Assembly: GCF_000165735.1 (NCBI RefSeq)
Contig: NZ_GL538208.1
Location: forward strand, 108,672 to 172,671
Reading direction: 5' to 3'
DNA length: 64,000 nt
Source of the DNA: Megasphaera micronuciformis F0359
Lineage (GTDB): Bacteria > Bacillota > Negativicutes > Veillonellales > Megasphaeraceae
The notes beneath the pieces are model-generated. The model had not been told where the DNA came from, did not search any database, and saw nothing but the letters and a program-made list of their open reading frames with translations. This document shows positions 8,585-18,298 of the stretch, one piece after another (the stretch's first letter is position 1; each line of letters starts with the position of its first letter). A program made the translations under genes and the position numbers.

Positions 8585-9247
8585 ATGGAAGAATACATTT
8601 CGCTTTTAAAAAATACGGATCTCTTTAAGGGCGTTGAAGAAACATCCATAGGATCTTTATTGCAGTCTATGGGTGCTCGTAAACGACATTTTGACAAAGG
8701 CAATTTCGTTTTTTATGCAGGCGATGACATAAATACTATCAGTATTGTCTTATCCGGAAGTTGTCATATCGTTCAAGAAGATTACTGGGGAAATCGTAAT
8801 ATTTTGACGCTCGTTCAAAAGGGACAACTCTTCGGCGAAGCCTTTGCGGCCTTACCGTCGGCACAAGCTATTGTGGATGTGGTTGTCGTTGAAGAAGGTG
8901 ACATTCTTTTTTTGAGTATCGATTCATTGATGAGATCTGATACATCTTTACCTGCAGAGGCTCGGCGTGTATTGCGAAATGTAATGGGCTTATTGGCGGG
9001 AAAGAATATTCTTTTAACGAAAAAAATTCGTTATATTTCGCAACGGTCGACTCGTCAAAAGCTGATGGCATATCTGTCTGATGAGGCCCGACGCCTAGGT
9101 AGCTCTTCCTTTACTATTGAATTTAATCGCCAACAGCTGGCTGACTTTTTATCCGTAGATCGCAGTGCCATGTCGGCAGAGCTCAGTAGGATGCAAAAAG
9201 ACGGATTAATTGAATATCATAAGGATGCGTTTACCTTGCTGCAATAA
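8585..9247 (+). CDS. Crp/Fnr family transcriptional regulator
   Basis: 220 aa with the expected two-domain layout: an N-terminal cyclic-nucleotide-binding-like beta barrel (about residues 15-120, GNFVFYAGDDINTISIVLSG and GQLFGEAFAALP) and a C-terminal Crp-type winged helix (about 150-220, RQQLADFLSVDRSAMSAELSRM). There is no N-terminal Cys cluster as in FNR, so it is not an oxygen-sensing FNR by that criterion. RBS GAGGTGACA precedes the ATG. The divergent neighbour suggests an HcpR-like role (inference). Confidence 0.88.
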   Translation: MEEYISLLKNTDLFKGVEETSIGSLLQSMGARKRHFDKGNFVFYAGDDINTISIVLSGSCHIVQEDYWGNRNILTLVQKGQLFGEAFAALPSAQAIVDVVVVEEGDILFLSIDSLMRSDTSLPAEARRVLRNVMGLLAGKNILLTKKIRYISQRSTRQKLMAYLSDEARRLGSSSFTIEFNRQQLADFLSVDRSAMSAELSRMQKDGLIEYHKDAFTLLQ

Positions 9248-9248
9248 A

Positions 9249-9278
9249 AAAAGGTCCTGCCGTGGCAGGGCCTTTTCA
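9249..9278 (+). terminator. Terminator between the Crp/Fnr-type gene and ribBA
   Basis: Stem AAAAGGTCCTGCC / GGCAGGGCCTTTT (9249-9276) with a 2-base gap; functions for either convergent gene. Confidence 0.8.
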
Positions 9279-9284
9279 ATTATG

Positions 9285-10502
9285 CTATTGAAGGTGGGGG
9301 AGAATGTGACCCAGCTTGTGCTTTTTCGTTTCTAAATAGAATTCGTCGTGTTCGTGCGGTGCCATTTCAATAGGAACGCGTTCCGTAATAGCCAAACCGA
9401 ATTCTTCAAGACCGTAAATCTTGTCGGGGTTATTGGTCAACAGGCGGAGTTCTTTAACACCTAAATCCTGTAAAATCTGAGCGCCTGTCCAATATTCGCG
9501 TAAGTCGGGAGCAAAGCCCAATTTTTCGTTGGCTTCTACCGTATCGTACCCCTGTTCCTGGAGAGCATAGGCTTTTAATTTATTAATTAATCCGATACCG
9601 CGACCTTCCTGTCGCATGTACAGGAGTATCCCGCGCCCTTCTTTGTTGATTTGTGTCATGGCTGTAGCCAATTGTTCACCGCAGTCACAACGACAAGAGC
9701 CGAAAACATCGCCGGTCAGACATTCGGAGTGGACACGAACAAGGAGGTTCTTGCCGTCACCGATATCTCCTTTGACCAGGGCTACATGATGTTCGCCCGT
9801 TAAATCGTTGATATAACCGTAAATACGAAAATCGCCGTATTTTGTGGGCATCTTGGCTTCCGCTTCACGAACGACATGCTTATCATGACGACGGCAATAG
9901 TTTTGCAAATCTTTAATAGTAATAAACTTGAGACCGTATTCTTTAGCCATTTCCCATAAACCGGGAGTCCGCAACATAGTACCGTCATCGGCCATAATTT
10001 CACAGCACAGGCCGGCTTGCTCCAACCCTGCCAGACGCATTAAATCGACGGTTGCCTCTGTATGGCCGTTACGTGTCAAGACTCCGCCTTTTTTGGCAAT
10101 GAGGGGGAACATGTGACCGGGACGGCGGAAATCTTCGGGACGCGTGTTTTCGTCTACCAGTTTACGAGCCGTGTAAGCACGTTCGACTGCGGAAATGCCC
10201 GTTGTCGTGTCGATATGGTCGATAGAGACGGTGAAAGCTGTTTCATGATTATCCGTGTTTTGTGCTACCATAGGCGGAAGGTTTAACTTGCGGGCATATT
10301 CACGGCTGACGGGCATACAGATAAGTCCTTTGCCGCGGCTGGCCATGAAATTCATGTTTTCCGTTGTACAAAATTGTGCGGCACAGATGAGATCGCCTTC
10401 ATTTTCCCGGTCCGGATCGTCAGAGACGATAATCATATGTCCTGCGCGAAGTTCTTCCAAAGCCTCTTCTATAGTATTGTACTCGTATTTTTGCTGTGTC
10501 AT
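9285..10502 (-). CDS. ribBA: Bifunctional DHBP synthase / GTP cyclohydrolase II
   Basis: Makes both riboflavin precursors: 3,4-dihydroxy-2-butanone 4-phosphate from ribulose 5-phosphate (N-terminal RibB half) and the pyrimidine from GTP (C-terminal RibA half). 405 aa from the ATG at 10502, chosen because AGGAGGT sits 9 bases upstream; the frame extends 12 codons further but into the riboswitch terminator. RibB motifs: [11 protein letters not shown] and RPGHMFPL. RibA zinc motif: [15 protein letters not shown], then RQEGRGIG. No other rib genes are adjacent, so the rest of the pathway is elsewhere or absent. Confidence 0.96.
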   Translation of the reverse strand: MTQQKYEYNTIEEALEELRAGHMIIVSDDPDRENEGDLICAAQFCTTENMNFMASRGKGLICMPVSREYARKLNLPPMVAQNTDNHETAFTVSIDHIDTTTGISAVERAYTARKLVDENTRPEDFRRPGHMFPLIAKKGGVLTRNGHTEATVDLMRLAGLEQAGLCCEIMADDGTMLRTPGLWEMAKEYGLKFITIKDLQNYCRRHDKHVVREAEAKMPTKYGDFRIYGYINDLTGEHHVALVKGDIGDGKNLLVRVHSECLTGDVFGSCRCDCGEQLATAMTQINKEGRGILLYMRQEGRGIGLINKLKAYALQEQGYDTVEANEKLGFAPDLREYWTGAQILQDLGVKELRLLTNNPDKIYGLEEFGLAITERVPIEMAPHEHDEFYLETKKHKLGHILPHLQ

Positions 10503-10520
10503 TATAGAAAACCTCCTATT

Positions 10521-10551
10521 AAAAAGCCCTGATTCCAAACGGAATCAGGGC
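10521..10551 (-). terminator. Riboswitch-controlled terminator before ribBA
   Basis: On the minus strand a GCCCTGATTCC / GGAATCAGGGC hairpin (10526-10551) is followed by TTTTTAA and then the ribBA ribosome site. Placed directly after the FMN aptamer, it is the likely expression platform. Confidence 0.75.
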
Positions 10552-10571
10552 GAATTATGTGCGTAAAGTAC

Positions 10572-10680
10572 ATATCTTCTCTCATCCAGACTATACTGTC
10601 GGTTTCGGAATCACACCGAATCTGCTTGCGCTTGCGGACTGTACCGCCGATCGGGAATTTCACCCTGCCCTGAAGATAGG
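10572..10680 (-). promoter_or_regulatory. FMN riboswitch (RFN element)
   Basis: The minus-strand sequence has the conserved RFN core: GGGCAGGGTGAAATTCCC, then GATCGGCGGTA, then AGTCCGC. The closing P1 helix is formed by TATCTTC at one end and GAGAAGATA at the other. It lies directly upstream of ribBA and a terminator hairpin, so FMN binding would be expected to reduce ribBA expression. Confidence 0.95.
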
Positions 10681-10734
10681 TTATATATTCATTTATGTCT
10701 ATATTATACGTTCAGCCGTTAGAAAAATCAATAT

Positions 10735-12141
10735 CTAAGGTGTCGGGAAGGTAAAGATTTTGCCCGGATTCAGAATGTTATTCGGGTCCAAGGCCTTCTT
10801 GACGGCTCGCATCATGGATAGTTCGACAGGGGCTGTGAATTCTTCCATTAAGTCTCGACGTTTGTAGCCGATGCCGTGTTCACCCGATAATCGGCCGCCG
10901 ACACTGTAAACGAAGGAATAGAGCTCTTGTTGGTTTCTGTCCGTCCGTGATTTCCATTCCTCGTAGGATAAGTTGTCATTTTTTAAAATATTCAAATGAA
11001 TATTACCGTCGCCTGCATGGGCGGCAATTCGTGTTATCAAGGAGTATTTGGCAGATTGAGCGGCTATAAAAGTCAACAATTCCGGTTCCTTGTGGACGGG
11101 AACGACAATATCCTCTTTGCAGACAATAAGCGTTTCGGCTCGGACGGCCTCGGCAAAAGCTTTACGGGCTTTCCATATACGTTTGGAGTCGGCTACCAGG
11201 ACGTCTACGGCACCATGCTTTGTGCACAGTTCGTCTAAACGGACTGTTTTATCGTCTACGTCATCTTCCGTTTCTCCTTCTATTTCTATGATTAAATGAT
11301 TGCCGTTGCTGCCGGGTAAAGACATGTTCAAAAATTTTTCGACAGAATGCAGCGTAGCGGTATCCATAAACTCTATACATGTAGGTGTCAAGTTGTTGCG
11401 CAGTATATCCGAGACGGCATTGATAGCGGTTTCCGCCGTTTCGAAGACAGCCAGAATATCGACTTTATACGGTAAAAGGGGGAGCAGTTTGACTGTTGCG
11501 TTTGTAATGATACCCAGTGTACCTTCAGAGCCGATGATGAGACCGTCCAACATATAACCGGTAGACTGTTTTTTGAGTCGAGTGCCTAAACGGACGATTT
11601 CGCCGAGGGGATTCACAACTGTAATGTCATAAATTTGATGACGTGTCGTACCGTATTTTACAGCCTTGTTTCCGCCCGCATTGGTAGCTATATTGCCGCC
11701 TATTTGGCACGAGTCGCCGCTACACGGATCGCCGGCATAAAAAAGGTTATGCTTCATAGCCGCTTCTTGTAAATCAGCCGTACGGACCCCGGCCTCTACA
11801 ACGGCGTACATGGCAGTATCATTGATTTCCAGAATATGATTCATCTTTTCCAACGATAAGACCAGGCCGCCGTAAATGGGGACGGCTCCGCAAGCAAGAC
11901 CGGTACCGGCTCCACGGGGAACGACAGGAAAACGGTATTGGTTGGCCAAACGTACGACGGCAGCTGTCTGCTCAGTCGTCTCGGGAGTAACGACGACCTC
12001 CGGCAGATGATGATAAGCCGGGTCCGTTACCTCGTCGTGTGCATAAGGTTGCATCTTTTCTGTGTCCGTAATGACATTTTCCCGCCCCAAAAGAGATATC
12101 AGCTTGTCTTTGACTTCAGGCGTAATGGGTGAATAAGTCAT
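10735..12141 (-). CDS. FAD-linked 2-hydroxyacid dehydrogenase, GlcD/D-lactate dehydrogenase type
   Basis: 468 aa from the ATG at 12141, which follows GAAAGGAC; an upstream in-frame extension has no ribosome site. The N-terminal FAD-binding PCMH domain (about residues 40-215) includes VPRGAGTGLACGAVP and NAGGNKAVKYGTTR. The C-terminal FAD-oxidase domain (about 220-465) ends with HAGDGNIHLNIL and LSGEHGIGYKRRD, the latter two typical of GlcD/Dld enzymes. The substrate is probably D-lactate or glycolate. No etfAB or Fe-S partner is adjacent. A clear paralogue lies at 58488. Confidence 0.88.
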   Translation of the reverse strand: MTYSPITPEVKDKLISLLGRENVITDTEKMQPYAHDEVTDPAYHHLPEVVVTPETTEQTAAVVRLANQYRFPVVPRGAGTGLACGAVPIYGGLVLSLEKMNHILEINDTAMYAVVEAGVRTADLQEAAMKHNLFYAGDPCSGDSCQIGGNIATNAGGNKAVKYGTTRHQIYDITVVNPLGEIVRLGTRLKKQSTGYMLDGLIIGSEGTLGIITNATVKLLPLLPYKVDILAVFETAETAINAVSDILRNNLTPTCIEFMDTATLHSVEKFLNMSLPGSNGNHLIIEIEGETEDDVDDKTVRLDELCTKHGAVDVLVADSKRIWKARKAFAEAVRAETLIVCKEDIVVPVHKEPELLTFIAAQSAKYSLITRIAAHAGDGNIHLNILKNDNLSYEEWKSRTDRNQQELYSFVYSVGGRLSGEHGIGYKRRDLMEEFTAPVELSMMRAVKKALDPNNILNPGKIFTFPTP

Positions 12142-12315
12142 AATGAAAGTCCTTTCCCGCAGGCATGAATTCCGTAATTCGGTATACGGCAATCATTCTA
12201 CACTGCCAGTATCTGTTTATGTCTATTATAGACCGTGTTGTCGCGAGTGAGAAGTGGAGACTGAGAAAAAGCGGCTTAAATGACGGTCCGGATTCTTTAT
12301 CTTACCTTATATACG

Positions 12316-12324
12316 TGATATACT
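12316..12324 (+). promoter_or_regulatory. Extended -10 promoter element before divIC
   Basis: GTGATATACT-type extended -10 (TGATATACT), 41 bases before the divIC start. The same TGATATAAT pattern recurs at 25777, 31170 and 36876. Confidence 0.4.
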
Positions 12325-12364
12325 GAAAATATTGTACGGTATAAGCGGTAAAAGGAGCCTGACT

Positions 12365-12670
12365 ATGGCACAAGAACAAAGAAGGCGCAGGAAAGTGCGG
12401 CGACGCAAAAAAACGGGGACATCCTTATATAAAAAGATTATTATAGCTATTTTAATCTTTGGCGGCATATTTATCCTGAACCGCCTTTATTTGTTGTGGG
12501 AAATACATAGGGATATGCAGGTGACAATTCAACAGGAACAGGAACTGACTGAAGAAAATCATGAGCTGACGGACAAAAAGTCCAAGCTTATAGACCCGGA
12601 TGAATTAATTAATAGGGCGAGAAAACAATTCGGTCTTGTTAAGCCCGGTGAAATACCGTATAAACAATAG
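12365..12670 (+). CDS. Septum formation initiator, DivIC/FtsB family
   Basis: Small bitopic cell-division protein (101 aa). The start at MAQEQ is chosen because AAAGGAG lies at 12351-12357. A very basic cytoplasmic N-terminus (RRRRKVRRRKK) precedes a membrane helix (about residues 25-42, IIIAILIFGGIFILN). A short coiled coil follows (about 48-80) and then the family tail DPDELINRARKQFGLVKPGE. The next gene is an S1-domain protein, as in the Firmicute divIC-yabR pair. Confidence 0.9.
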   Translation: MAQEQRRRRKVRRRKKTGTSLYKKIIIAILIFGGIFILNRLYLLWEIHRDMQVTIQQEQELTEENHELTDKKSKLIDPDELINRARKQFGLVKPGEIPYKQ

Positions 12671-12699
12671 ATATTGTAAGGGTATATATAAATTATTAA

Positions 12700-12728
12700 T
12701 TGAATTTTTTTCGTCCAATAGGTATAAT
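12700..12728 (+). promoter_or_regulatory. Promoter of the S1-domain gene
   Basis: TTGAAT (12700-12705), 17-base spacer, TATAAT (12723-12728); 49 bases before the start codon. Confidence 0.6.
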
Positions 12729-12776
12729 GACAATAAATGCTCGGCATTTATATGCCTAAGGAGGACAAGTTACAGC

Positions 12777-13226
12777 ATGGCAATTGAAGCAGGAAATGTG
12801 CTGGAAGGTATTGTTACGGGAATCACCGCATTCGGCGCCTTCGTTGAGCTGCCCGATAAAAAAGTGGGTCTTGTGCATATATCGGAAGTAGCGAATGAAT
12901 ATGTAAAAAACGTACATGATTTTTTAAAGGTCGGCGATAAGACGACTGTAAAAGTATTGAACGTTGACGACAGAGGAAAAATCGGACTGTCTATTAAACA
13001 AGCTCAGGCGGGTGGCGAAAAAAACGCTCAATCGGAACGCAAAGAGTTTCGACCCAAGCCCGAGTTTCGTGAGCGGAAATTCGATACACAACGCCGCACC
13101 GGAGGACCGTCCTCCTTTGAAGATCGGTTAAGCCGATTCTTAAAGGAAAGTGATGAACGGCTGATGGATTTAAAACGGAATACCGATTCCAAACGGGGCG
13201 GACGCGGTGCACGCCGTGCCGACTGA
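12777..13226 (+). CDS. S1 RNA-binding domain protein (YabR/GSP13-like)
   Basis: 149 aa. One S1 OB-fold domain fills about residues 5-75 (GNVLEGIVTGITAFGAFVEL, then GLVHISEV and KVLNVDDRGKIGLSIK). The C-terminal half is a low-complexity basic tail rich in Arg, Lys and Glu. The start is MAIEAG at 12777 with AAGGAGGA at 12758-12765; the open frame upstream overlaps the promoter and is not coding. Probably ribosome- or RNA-associated, as in Bacillus YabR (inference). Confidence 0.88.
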   Translation: MAIEAGNVLEGIVTGITAFGAFVELPDKKVGLVHISEVANEYVKNVHDFLKVGDKTTVKVLNVDDRGKIGLSIKQAQAGGEKNAQSERKEFRPKPEFRERKFDTQRRTGGPSSFEDRLSRFLKESDERLMDLKRNTDSKRGGRGARRAD

Positions 13227-13249
13227 GACCGGTGGAATGTCGGACAACG

Positions 13250-13277
13250 GGAGTGTTCCTTTAAGGAATGCTCTTTT
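13250..13277 (+). terminator. Terminator after the S1-domain gene
   Basis: GAGTGTTCC / GGAATGCTC stem (two G-T wobbles) followed by T5; 33 bases before ppx/gppA. Confidence 0.65.
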
Positions 13278-13309
13278 TGTTTTCTTAAGAGACAGGAGAC
13301 TTATGCATT

Positions 13310-14224
13310 ATGACTGAGACGGAGTATGCTGTTGTTGACATCGGGTCCAACTCTTTGCGGCTTATGCAGGGACTCTTATCCGACGGACAATGGCGATTTT
13401 ATCCGAAACGAATGGCTACGACGCGATTGGCCATAGGTTTGGCTGAAACGGGGCATTTATGGTCTGACGGAATTGCGAACTCTTTGGCTGTTATGGAGGA
13501 GTGGAATCATAACTTACAGGGAATTCCCGTTTGTGCCGTCGCCACGTCGGCTGTGAGGGAAGCTAAAGACGGGCAGGCTTTTTTGGCAGAAGTACGCTGG
13601 CGCTTCGGTTGGCATTGTCGTATTGTGTCGGGACAGGAAGAAGGAGCTTTGAGTTTTGTCGGGGCTACCTCCCACGTATCCGATAATACGACCGTTGCCG
13701 TATTGGACATCGGTGGCGGCAGTACGGAAACGGTCTTGGGGAAAGACTGTGAAGTTTCATGGTCTCACAGCTATCCTTTAGGGGCTGTACGCTTGATAGA
13801 GACGGGCGGGAGCACCGCTGAAGGCTTGCAGGAGATCCGACATAAATGTGATTCTGCCTGGTTAAGGCAACCTGTTAAGCCTGAAACTCTGATTGGCGTA
13901 GGCGGAACCTTGACCTCCTTGGCTGCTATGGATGCCCGCCTGGAAATATACGACCCGGCTGTTACGGACGGATATGTTCTTAGCCGTGACAAGGTGAGTG
14001 AATGGTTGCGGCGTCTGGCCAATATGAGCGATGAAGAACGAAAGTGTGTGCCCGGCCTGGCATCACAGCGGAGTACCATTATTTTGGCAGGCCTGACTAT
14101 TGCCGAGTCGTATATGACTTATTATGATATAGACGAAATTACGGTAAGTGAAAGAGATTTATTGGAGGGTGTTTTCTATAAACAGGCCTTTTATGATTCA
14201 TGCCGTATTTATAAACCGCAATGA
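13310..14224 (+). CDS. Ppx/GppA family phosphatase
   Basis: Exopolyphosphatase or guanosine pentaphosphate phosphatase family (304 aa, the short single-module form without a C-terminal HD domain). ASKHA-fold phosphate loops are visible: VDIGSNSLRLMQG (about residues 8-20), LDIGGGSTETVLG (about 134-146) and GVGGTLTSLAA. Ppx and GppA activities cannot be told apart from sequence alone. Its stop overlaps the tilS start (ATGATG), suggesting coupling. Confidence 0.9.
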   Translation: MTETEYAVVDIGSNSLRLMQGLLSDGQWRFYPKRMATTRLAIGLAETGHLWSDGIANSLAVMEEWNHNLQGIPVCAVATSAVREAKDGQAFLAEVRWRFGWHCRIVSGQEEGALSFVGATSHVSDNTTVAVLDIGGGSTETVLGKDCEVSWSHSYPLGAVRLIETGGSTAEGLQEIRHKCDSAWLRQPVKPETLIGVGGTLTSLAAMDARLEIYDPAVTDGYVLSRDKVSEWLRRLANMSDEERKCVPGLASQRSTIILAGLTIAESYMTYYDIDEITVSERDLLEGVFYKQAFYDSCRIYKPQ

Positions 14225-15606
14225 TGGACGATTTGATCCGTAAGGTAGAATCCTTTTGTAAAAAAGAAAACTTACTTGACCGGCAAGATACGGTTATCGT
14301 TGCCGTATCGGGAGGACCTGACTCCATAGCCCTTTTACATATATTAGCCGCTTTGCAAGACCGATGGTCTTTGCACCTTGTTGCGGCTTACGTAAACCAC
14401 GGATTGCGTGCGGCGGCCTTTGAAGAGGAAGTTTTTGTCGAGTCGCAAGCTCGGGCTGTGGGGGCTGAATTTTATTGTCGTCGTATCGATGCGGCGGCTA
14501 TTGCCGAAAAGCAAGGGCTGTCAATTGAAACGGCGGGACGTAACGAACGCTATGCTTTCTTTTCCGAGTTGGCCGAGAAAACGGGGGCAGTGAGAATTGC
14601 CGTAGGCCATCATGAGGACGACCAGGCCGAAACGGTATTGATGCACTTGCTGCGGGGCGGCGGCGTGAGCGGAGCCGGGGCTATGAAAGCCAAAAACGGC
14701 CTGATTATTCGTCCCCTGTTGTGCGTGCCGCGTCAAGACATATTGACTGCCCTAAATGAGGTGAATTTGCCCTGGCGTGTTGATGAAAGCAACGAGTCGA
14801 GAGAATACTTACGGAATCGTATTCGTCATGATATCATGCCTTTGTTAAAGAATATCAATCCTCAAGTAACGGCAGCTTTAAACCGTTTTGCATCTATCAG
14901 CCGACAGGAAAATATGTACATGGAAAACGAAGCTGTAAAACAGTTGAAACTTGCAGAACGTCGAAACGAGCGGGGATTTTACCTGGATATTCCTATTTTG
15001 ACAGACTTGCATGAGGCCTTGCAGCGCCGCGTGGTAAGACTGGCGGTACAAGAGATGACGAAAGATATATACGCACCTGACTTTGCGGCTGTCGAACGGA
15101 TATTAGGCCTGTGCCGGGCAACATCGGGTAAGCAAGTGCGATTCAAGGATTTGATCGTTTACCGGCGGGGACGGGGATTGTGCTTTACCCGGGGTGTTGC
15201 AAGAAAGGCAACCTTATTTACAACCGATAGAGAAGAGGTTTTCATTAAAGGCCCCGGTACGTATGTACGAAACAATCTAATTCTTACAGTAAGACTTGTA
15301 AAAGAAAGTGACGACGAACTTAAGGAAAATGAGTTTTTCATTCCCCGCCCGAGTGAGTCGCAACCGCTGATCTGGAGATGCCGTCGCGGCGGTGACGTGG
15401 TTTTTATAAGAGAACGGTATCATAAATCATTAAAAAAGTATTTCATTGAAAAAAAAATACCTGTCGATTGCCGCGGGAAGTTGCCGTTATTGTGCAAGGA
15501 CAACGAGGTATTGTGGATATTCGGTGATGCTGATTGGGCCGCCCCGCTGAGACTGAGAAAGGGAGTGGCCGTAGGCGCCGTTACGGAAGGAGATATACAT
15601 GCATAA
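14221..15606 (+). CDS. tilS: tRNA(Ile)-lysidine synthetase
   Basis: Converts C34 of tRNA-Ile(CAU) to lysidine so that it reads AUA codons; essential in most bacteria. 461 aa. The N-terminal PP-loop motif SGGPDS is at residues 30-35, followed by YVNHGLR and GHHEDDQAETVLMHLLRG in the adenylation domain. The C-terminal substrate-binding and TilS_C domains are present (RCRRGGD, KKYFIEKKIP). It overlaps ppx/gppA at its start and hpt at its end, the usual Firmicute tilS-hpt-ftsH order. Confidence 0.95.
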   Translation: MMDDLIRKVESFCKKENLLDRQDTVIVAVSGGPDSIALLHILAALQDRWSLHLVAAYVNHGLRAAAFEEEVFVESQARAVGAEFYCRRIDAAAIAEKQGLSIETAGRNERYAFFSELAEKTGAVRIAVGHHEDDQAETVLMHLLRGGGVSGAGAMKAKNGLIIRPLLCVPRQDILTALNEVNLPWRVDESNESREYLRNRIRHDIMPLLKNINPQVTAALNRFASISRQENMYMENEAVKQLKLAERRNERGFYLDIPILTDLHEALQRRVVRLAVQEMTKDIYAPDFAAVERILGLCRATSGKQVRFKDLIVYRRGRGLCFTRGVARKATLFTTDREEVFIKGPGTYVRNNLILTVRLVKESDDELKENEFFIPRPSESQPLIWRCRRGGDVVFIRERYHKSLKKYFIEKKIPVDCRGKLPLLCKDNEVLWIFGDADWAAPLRLRKGVAVGAVTEGDIHA

Positions 15607-16139
15607 GGATTTGGAGAAAGTGTTGTTTACACAAGAAGAACTCGCAGCCCGCGTACGGGAATTGGGAGAACAGATTACGAAAGACTATGAAGGTAAAAGC
15701 TTGCTTCTCGTATGTATTTTAAAAGGAGCCGTGACTTTTTTTTGCCGACTTGGCCAGAGAAATCAAGCTTCCTGTCGAATACGATTTTATGGTTTGCTCC
15801 AGTTACGGTGATTCTACCGATTCGAGCGGATTTGTAAAAATTCGTAAAGATTTGGATACGGATGCCAAGGGCAAGGATATTCTAATTATTGAGGATATTA
15901 TTGATACGGGGACAACATTAAGCCGACTTAAACCTATCTTGGAAGATCGCGGTGCAGCGTCTGTCAGGATTGCAACCATCCTCAACAAGCCGTCCCGTCG
16001 TCGGGCGGATGTACACGTCGATTATAACGGTTTTGAAATTCCCGATGCTTTTGTAGTCGGTTACGGTCTTGACTATGCAGGCCGGTATCGGAACATTCCT
16101 TATGTAGGGATTTTAAAGGAATCGGTTTATAAGGCTTAG
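15599..16139 (+). pseudogene. hpt: Hypoxanthine phosphoribosyltransferase, apparent frameshift
   Basis: Purine salvage enzyme (IMP/GMP from hypoxanthine/guanine and PRPP). The 5' part (from ATG 15599, overlapping tilS) reads correctly to GAVTFF. It then runs into a T8 tract at 15736-15743 and goes out of frame, stopping at 15811. The remaining protein continues in another frame from about 15744 to the stop at 16139 and contains the PRPP motif IIEDIIDTGTTL and the C-terminal VVGYGLDYAGRYRN. With seven Ts the two parts join as GAVTFFADLAREIKLP, giving a normal length of about 179 aa. Cause unresolved: sequencing error, true mutation, or transcriptional slippage on the homopolymer. Confidence 0.9.
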
Positions 16140-16142
16140 ATA

Positions 16143-16171
16143 TTGTGATATAGGCATAATTATGGTAATAT
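16143..16171 (+). promoter_or_regulatory. Candidate ftsH promoter
   Basis: TTGTGA (16143-16148), 17-base spacer, TAATAT (16166-16171), 57 bases before the ftsH start; moderate match only. Confidence 0.35.
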
Positions 16172-16227
16172 AAAAATGTATACAGTTTTGCTATACAAAA
16201 GAAAAGAAAGAAGAAAGGAGCAATATT

Positions 16228-18216
16228 TTGAGTAAATTTGTTCGAAATGTCGCCTTATATTTACTGGTGATTATCGTAGCAGTTACGGTTGTCGACTCGT
16301 TTATTGGCAATAAAACGGATAAGTCCGAAATTACATATACAAATTTTTTGACGCAAGTACAGCAGAAAAAGGTTGATTCAGTACAAATTACAGCAGATCA
16401 TTCGATTACGGGGCAGCTGAAAGACGGCTCTTCGTTTACTACATACGCACCTACGGATGCGGCATTGATGCCGGCTCTGAAAGATTCGGATGTCAATGTA
16501 GTGGCTAAACCGCCCGAACAACCGTCGTGGTGGATGAGTGCTCTGGCATCTATTGTGCCTGTTTTGATTCTTGTCGTCGTATTTTTCTTCTTCATGCAGC
16601 AGACGCAAGGTGGCGGAAGCCGAGTGATGAACTTCGGAAAGAGTCATGCCAAAATGCATGGTGAAGGTAAGGTAAAGGTGTCGTTTAAAGATGTGGCGGG
16701 AGCAGATGAAGCTAAAGAAGAGTTATCGGAAATCGTAGAGTTTTTACGTAACCCTGCTAAATACAATGCCATTGGAGCCAAAATTCCCAAGGGCGTACTT
16801 CTTTTCGGCCCTCCCGGTACAGGTAAAACCTTACTGGCCAGAGCTGTTGCCGGGGAAGCGGGCGTACCCTTTTTCAGCATCAGCGGGTCCGATTTTGTGG
16901 AAATGTTTGTCGGCGTCGGTGCATCACGTGTACGTGACCTCTTTGCACAGGCGAAAAAGAATGCACCTTGTATTATCTTTATTGACGAAATCGATGCTGT
17001 CGGTCGTCAGCGCGGTGCCGGTCTCGGCGGCGGTCATGATGAACGGGAACAGACGTTGAATCAGTTACTGGTTGAAATGGACGGCTTCGGGGCTAATGAA
17101 GGCATTATTACGATTGCGGCAACAAACCGACCGGATATTCTCGATCCGGCCCTGCTTCGTCCCGGCCGTTTTGACCGTCAGATTACGGTGGATCGTCCCG
17201 ATTTGCGCGGTCGCGTGGCTATATTGAATGTTCATGCCAAGGGTAAGCCCTTGAGCAAGGATGTGGATTTAAAGACCATTGCCAAGAAAACTCCCGGGTT
17301 TACCGGTGCCGACTTGAGCAATCTTTTGAATGAAGCGGCCTTATTGGCGGCTCGTGCGGATAAAAAGATTATCACTATGGCGGAACTTGAAGAAGCCAGT
17401 GAAAAGGTGGCCTTCGGTCCCGAACGGCGCAGTCATGTTATCAGCGAAAAGGAAAAGAGGCTTACGGCCGTTCATGAATCGGGCCATGCATTGGTGGCTT
17501 ACTTGTTGCCCGAAGCGGACCCGGTTCATAAAGTAACCATTATTCCGCGCGGTCGGGCTGGCGGTTATACGATGATGCTTCCCGATGAAGATCGTTCGTA
17601 TGAAACCAAATCTTACTACTTGGCTCAGATTCGTGTCGCTTTAGGCGGGCGTGCGGCTGAACAGATTGTTTTCAACGAAATCAGTAGCGGCGCTTCCGGA
17701 GATCTACAGAATGTAACGCATATTGTTCGTCAAATGATTACTCGGCTCGGCATGAGTCCCAAGCTCGGCCCTATGGTATTCGGCGAACAGCAGGACCAGG
17801 TATTCCTCGGCAAGAGCCTCGGCCATGAACGTAACTATGGTGAAGGCGTTGCAGAGTTGATTGACAAGGAAATGCATGACCTTGTTACTACGGCTTATGA
17901 CGATGTTATTCGCATGTTGGAAGAACATCGGGATGCATTGAATCATATGGCGGCAGCTCTTATGGAAGTGGAAACGATTAACCATAAACAGGTTGAAAAC
18001 CTGATTAAGTACGGGGCTTTGGAAAGTCCTGAAGAACGTGCCGAAAAGAAAAAAAATGAAGCTCAAAAGGCTGAACAAGTAGAAACAACGGAAACGGTTG
18101 CTGAAACGGTTGTTACCGACAAGGAAGAAACGCATATCAGCCCGTGGGGTAATGACTTGTCAGTGTCTTCTACGGAAGAAACTACGGCTACGGAAGAAAA
18201 GCCGGATAAAGAATAA
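16228..18216 (+). CDS. ftsH: ATP-dependent zinc metalloprotease FtsH
   Basis: Membrane-anchored AAA+ protease for quality control of membrane and regulatory proteins (662 aa). The start is TTG, supported by AAAGGAG 8 bases upstream and by the immediately following membrane helix; no ATG is available. Two N-terminal transmembrane helices (about residues 5-25 and 105-125) flank an external domain. The AAA module has Walker A GPPGTGKT (about 195-202), Walker B IIFIDEID (about 249-256) and the SRH with RPGRFD. The zinc site HESGH is at about 415-419. The C-terminus is Glu/Thr/Lys-rich and probably disordered. Confidence 0.97.
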   Translation: MSKFVRNVALYLLVIIVAVTVVDSFIGNKTDKSEITYTNFLTQVQQKKVDSVQITADHSITGQLKDGSSFTTYAPTDAALMPALKDSDVNVVAKPPEQPSWWMSALASIVPVLILVVVFFFFMQQTQGGGSRVMNFGKSHAKMHGEGKVKVSFKDVAGADEAKEELSEIVEFLRNPAKYNAIGAKIPKGVLLFGPPGTGKTLLARAVAGEAGVPFFSISGSDFVEMFVGVGASRVRDLFAQAKKNAPCIIFIDEIDAVGRQRGAGLGGGHDEREQTLNQLLVEMDGFGANEGIITIAATNRPDILDPALLRPGRFDRQITVDRPDLRGRVAILNVHAKGKPLSKDVDLKTIAKKTPGFTGADLSNLLNEAALLAARADKKIITMAELEEASEKVAFGPERRSHVISEKEKRLTAVHESGHALVAYLLPEADPVHKVTIIPRGRAGGYTMMLPDEDRSYETKSYYLAQIRVALGGRAAEQIVFNEISSGASGDLQNVTHIVRQMITRLGMSPKLGPMVFGEQQDQVFLGKSLGHERNYGEGVAELIDKEMHDLVTTAYDDVIRMLEEHRDALNHMAAALMEVETINHKQVENLIKYGALESPEERAEKKKNEAQKAEQVETTETVAETVVTDKEETHISPWGNDLSVSSTEETTATEEKPDKE

Positions 18217-18220
18217 AAGA

Positions 18221-18253
18221 GAACACGCCCTGCATACGGTAGGGCGTGTTTTT
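18221..18253 (+). terminator. ftsH terminator
   Basis: AACACGCCCT / AGGGCGTGTT stem with a 9-base loop and T5. Confidence 0.85.
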
Positions 18254-18298
18254 ACAAGAAAAGTCTGAAATATCTGTGTAAATGAAAGGAGTTTACAT

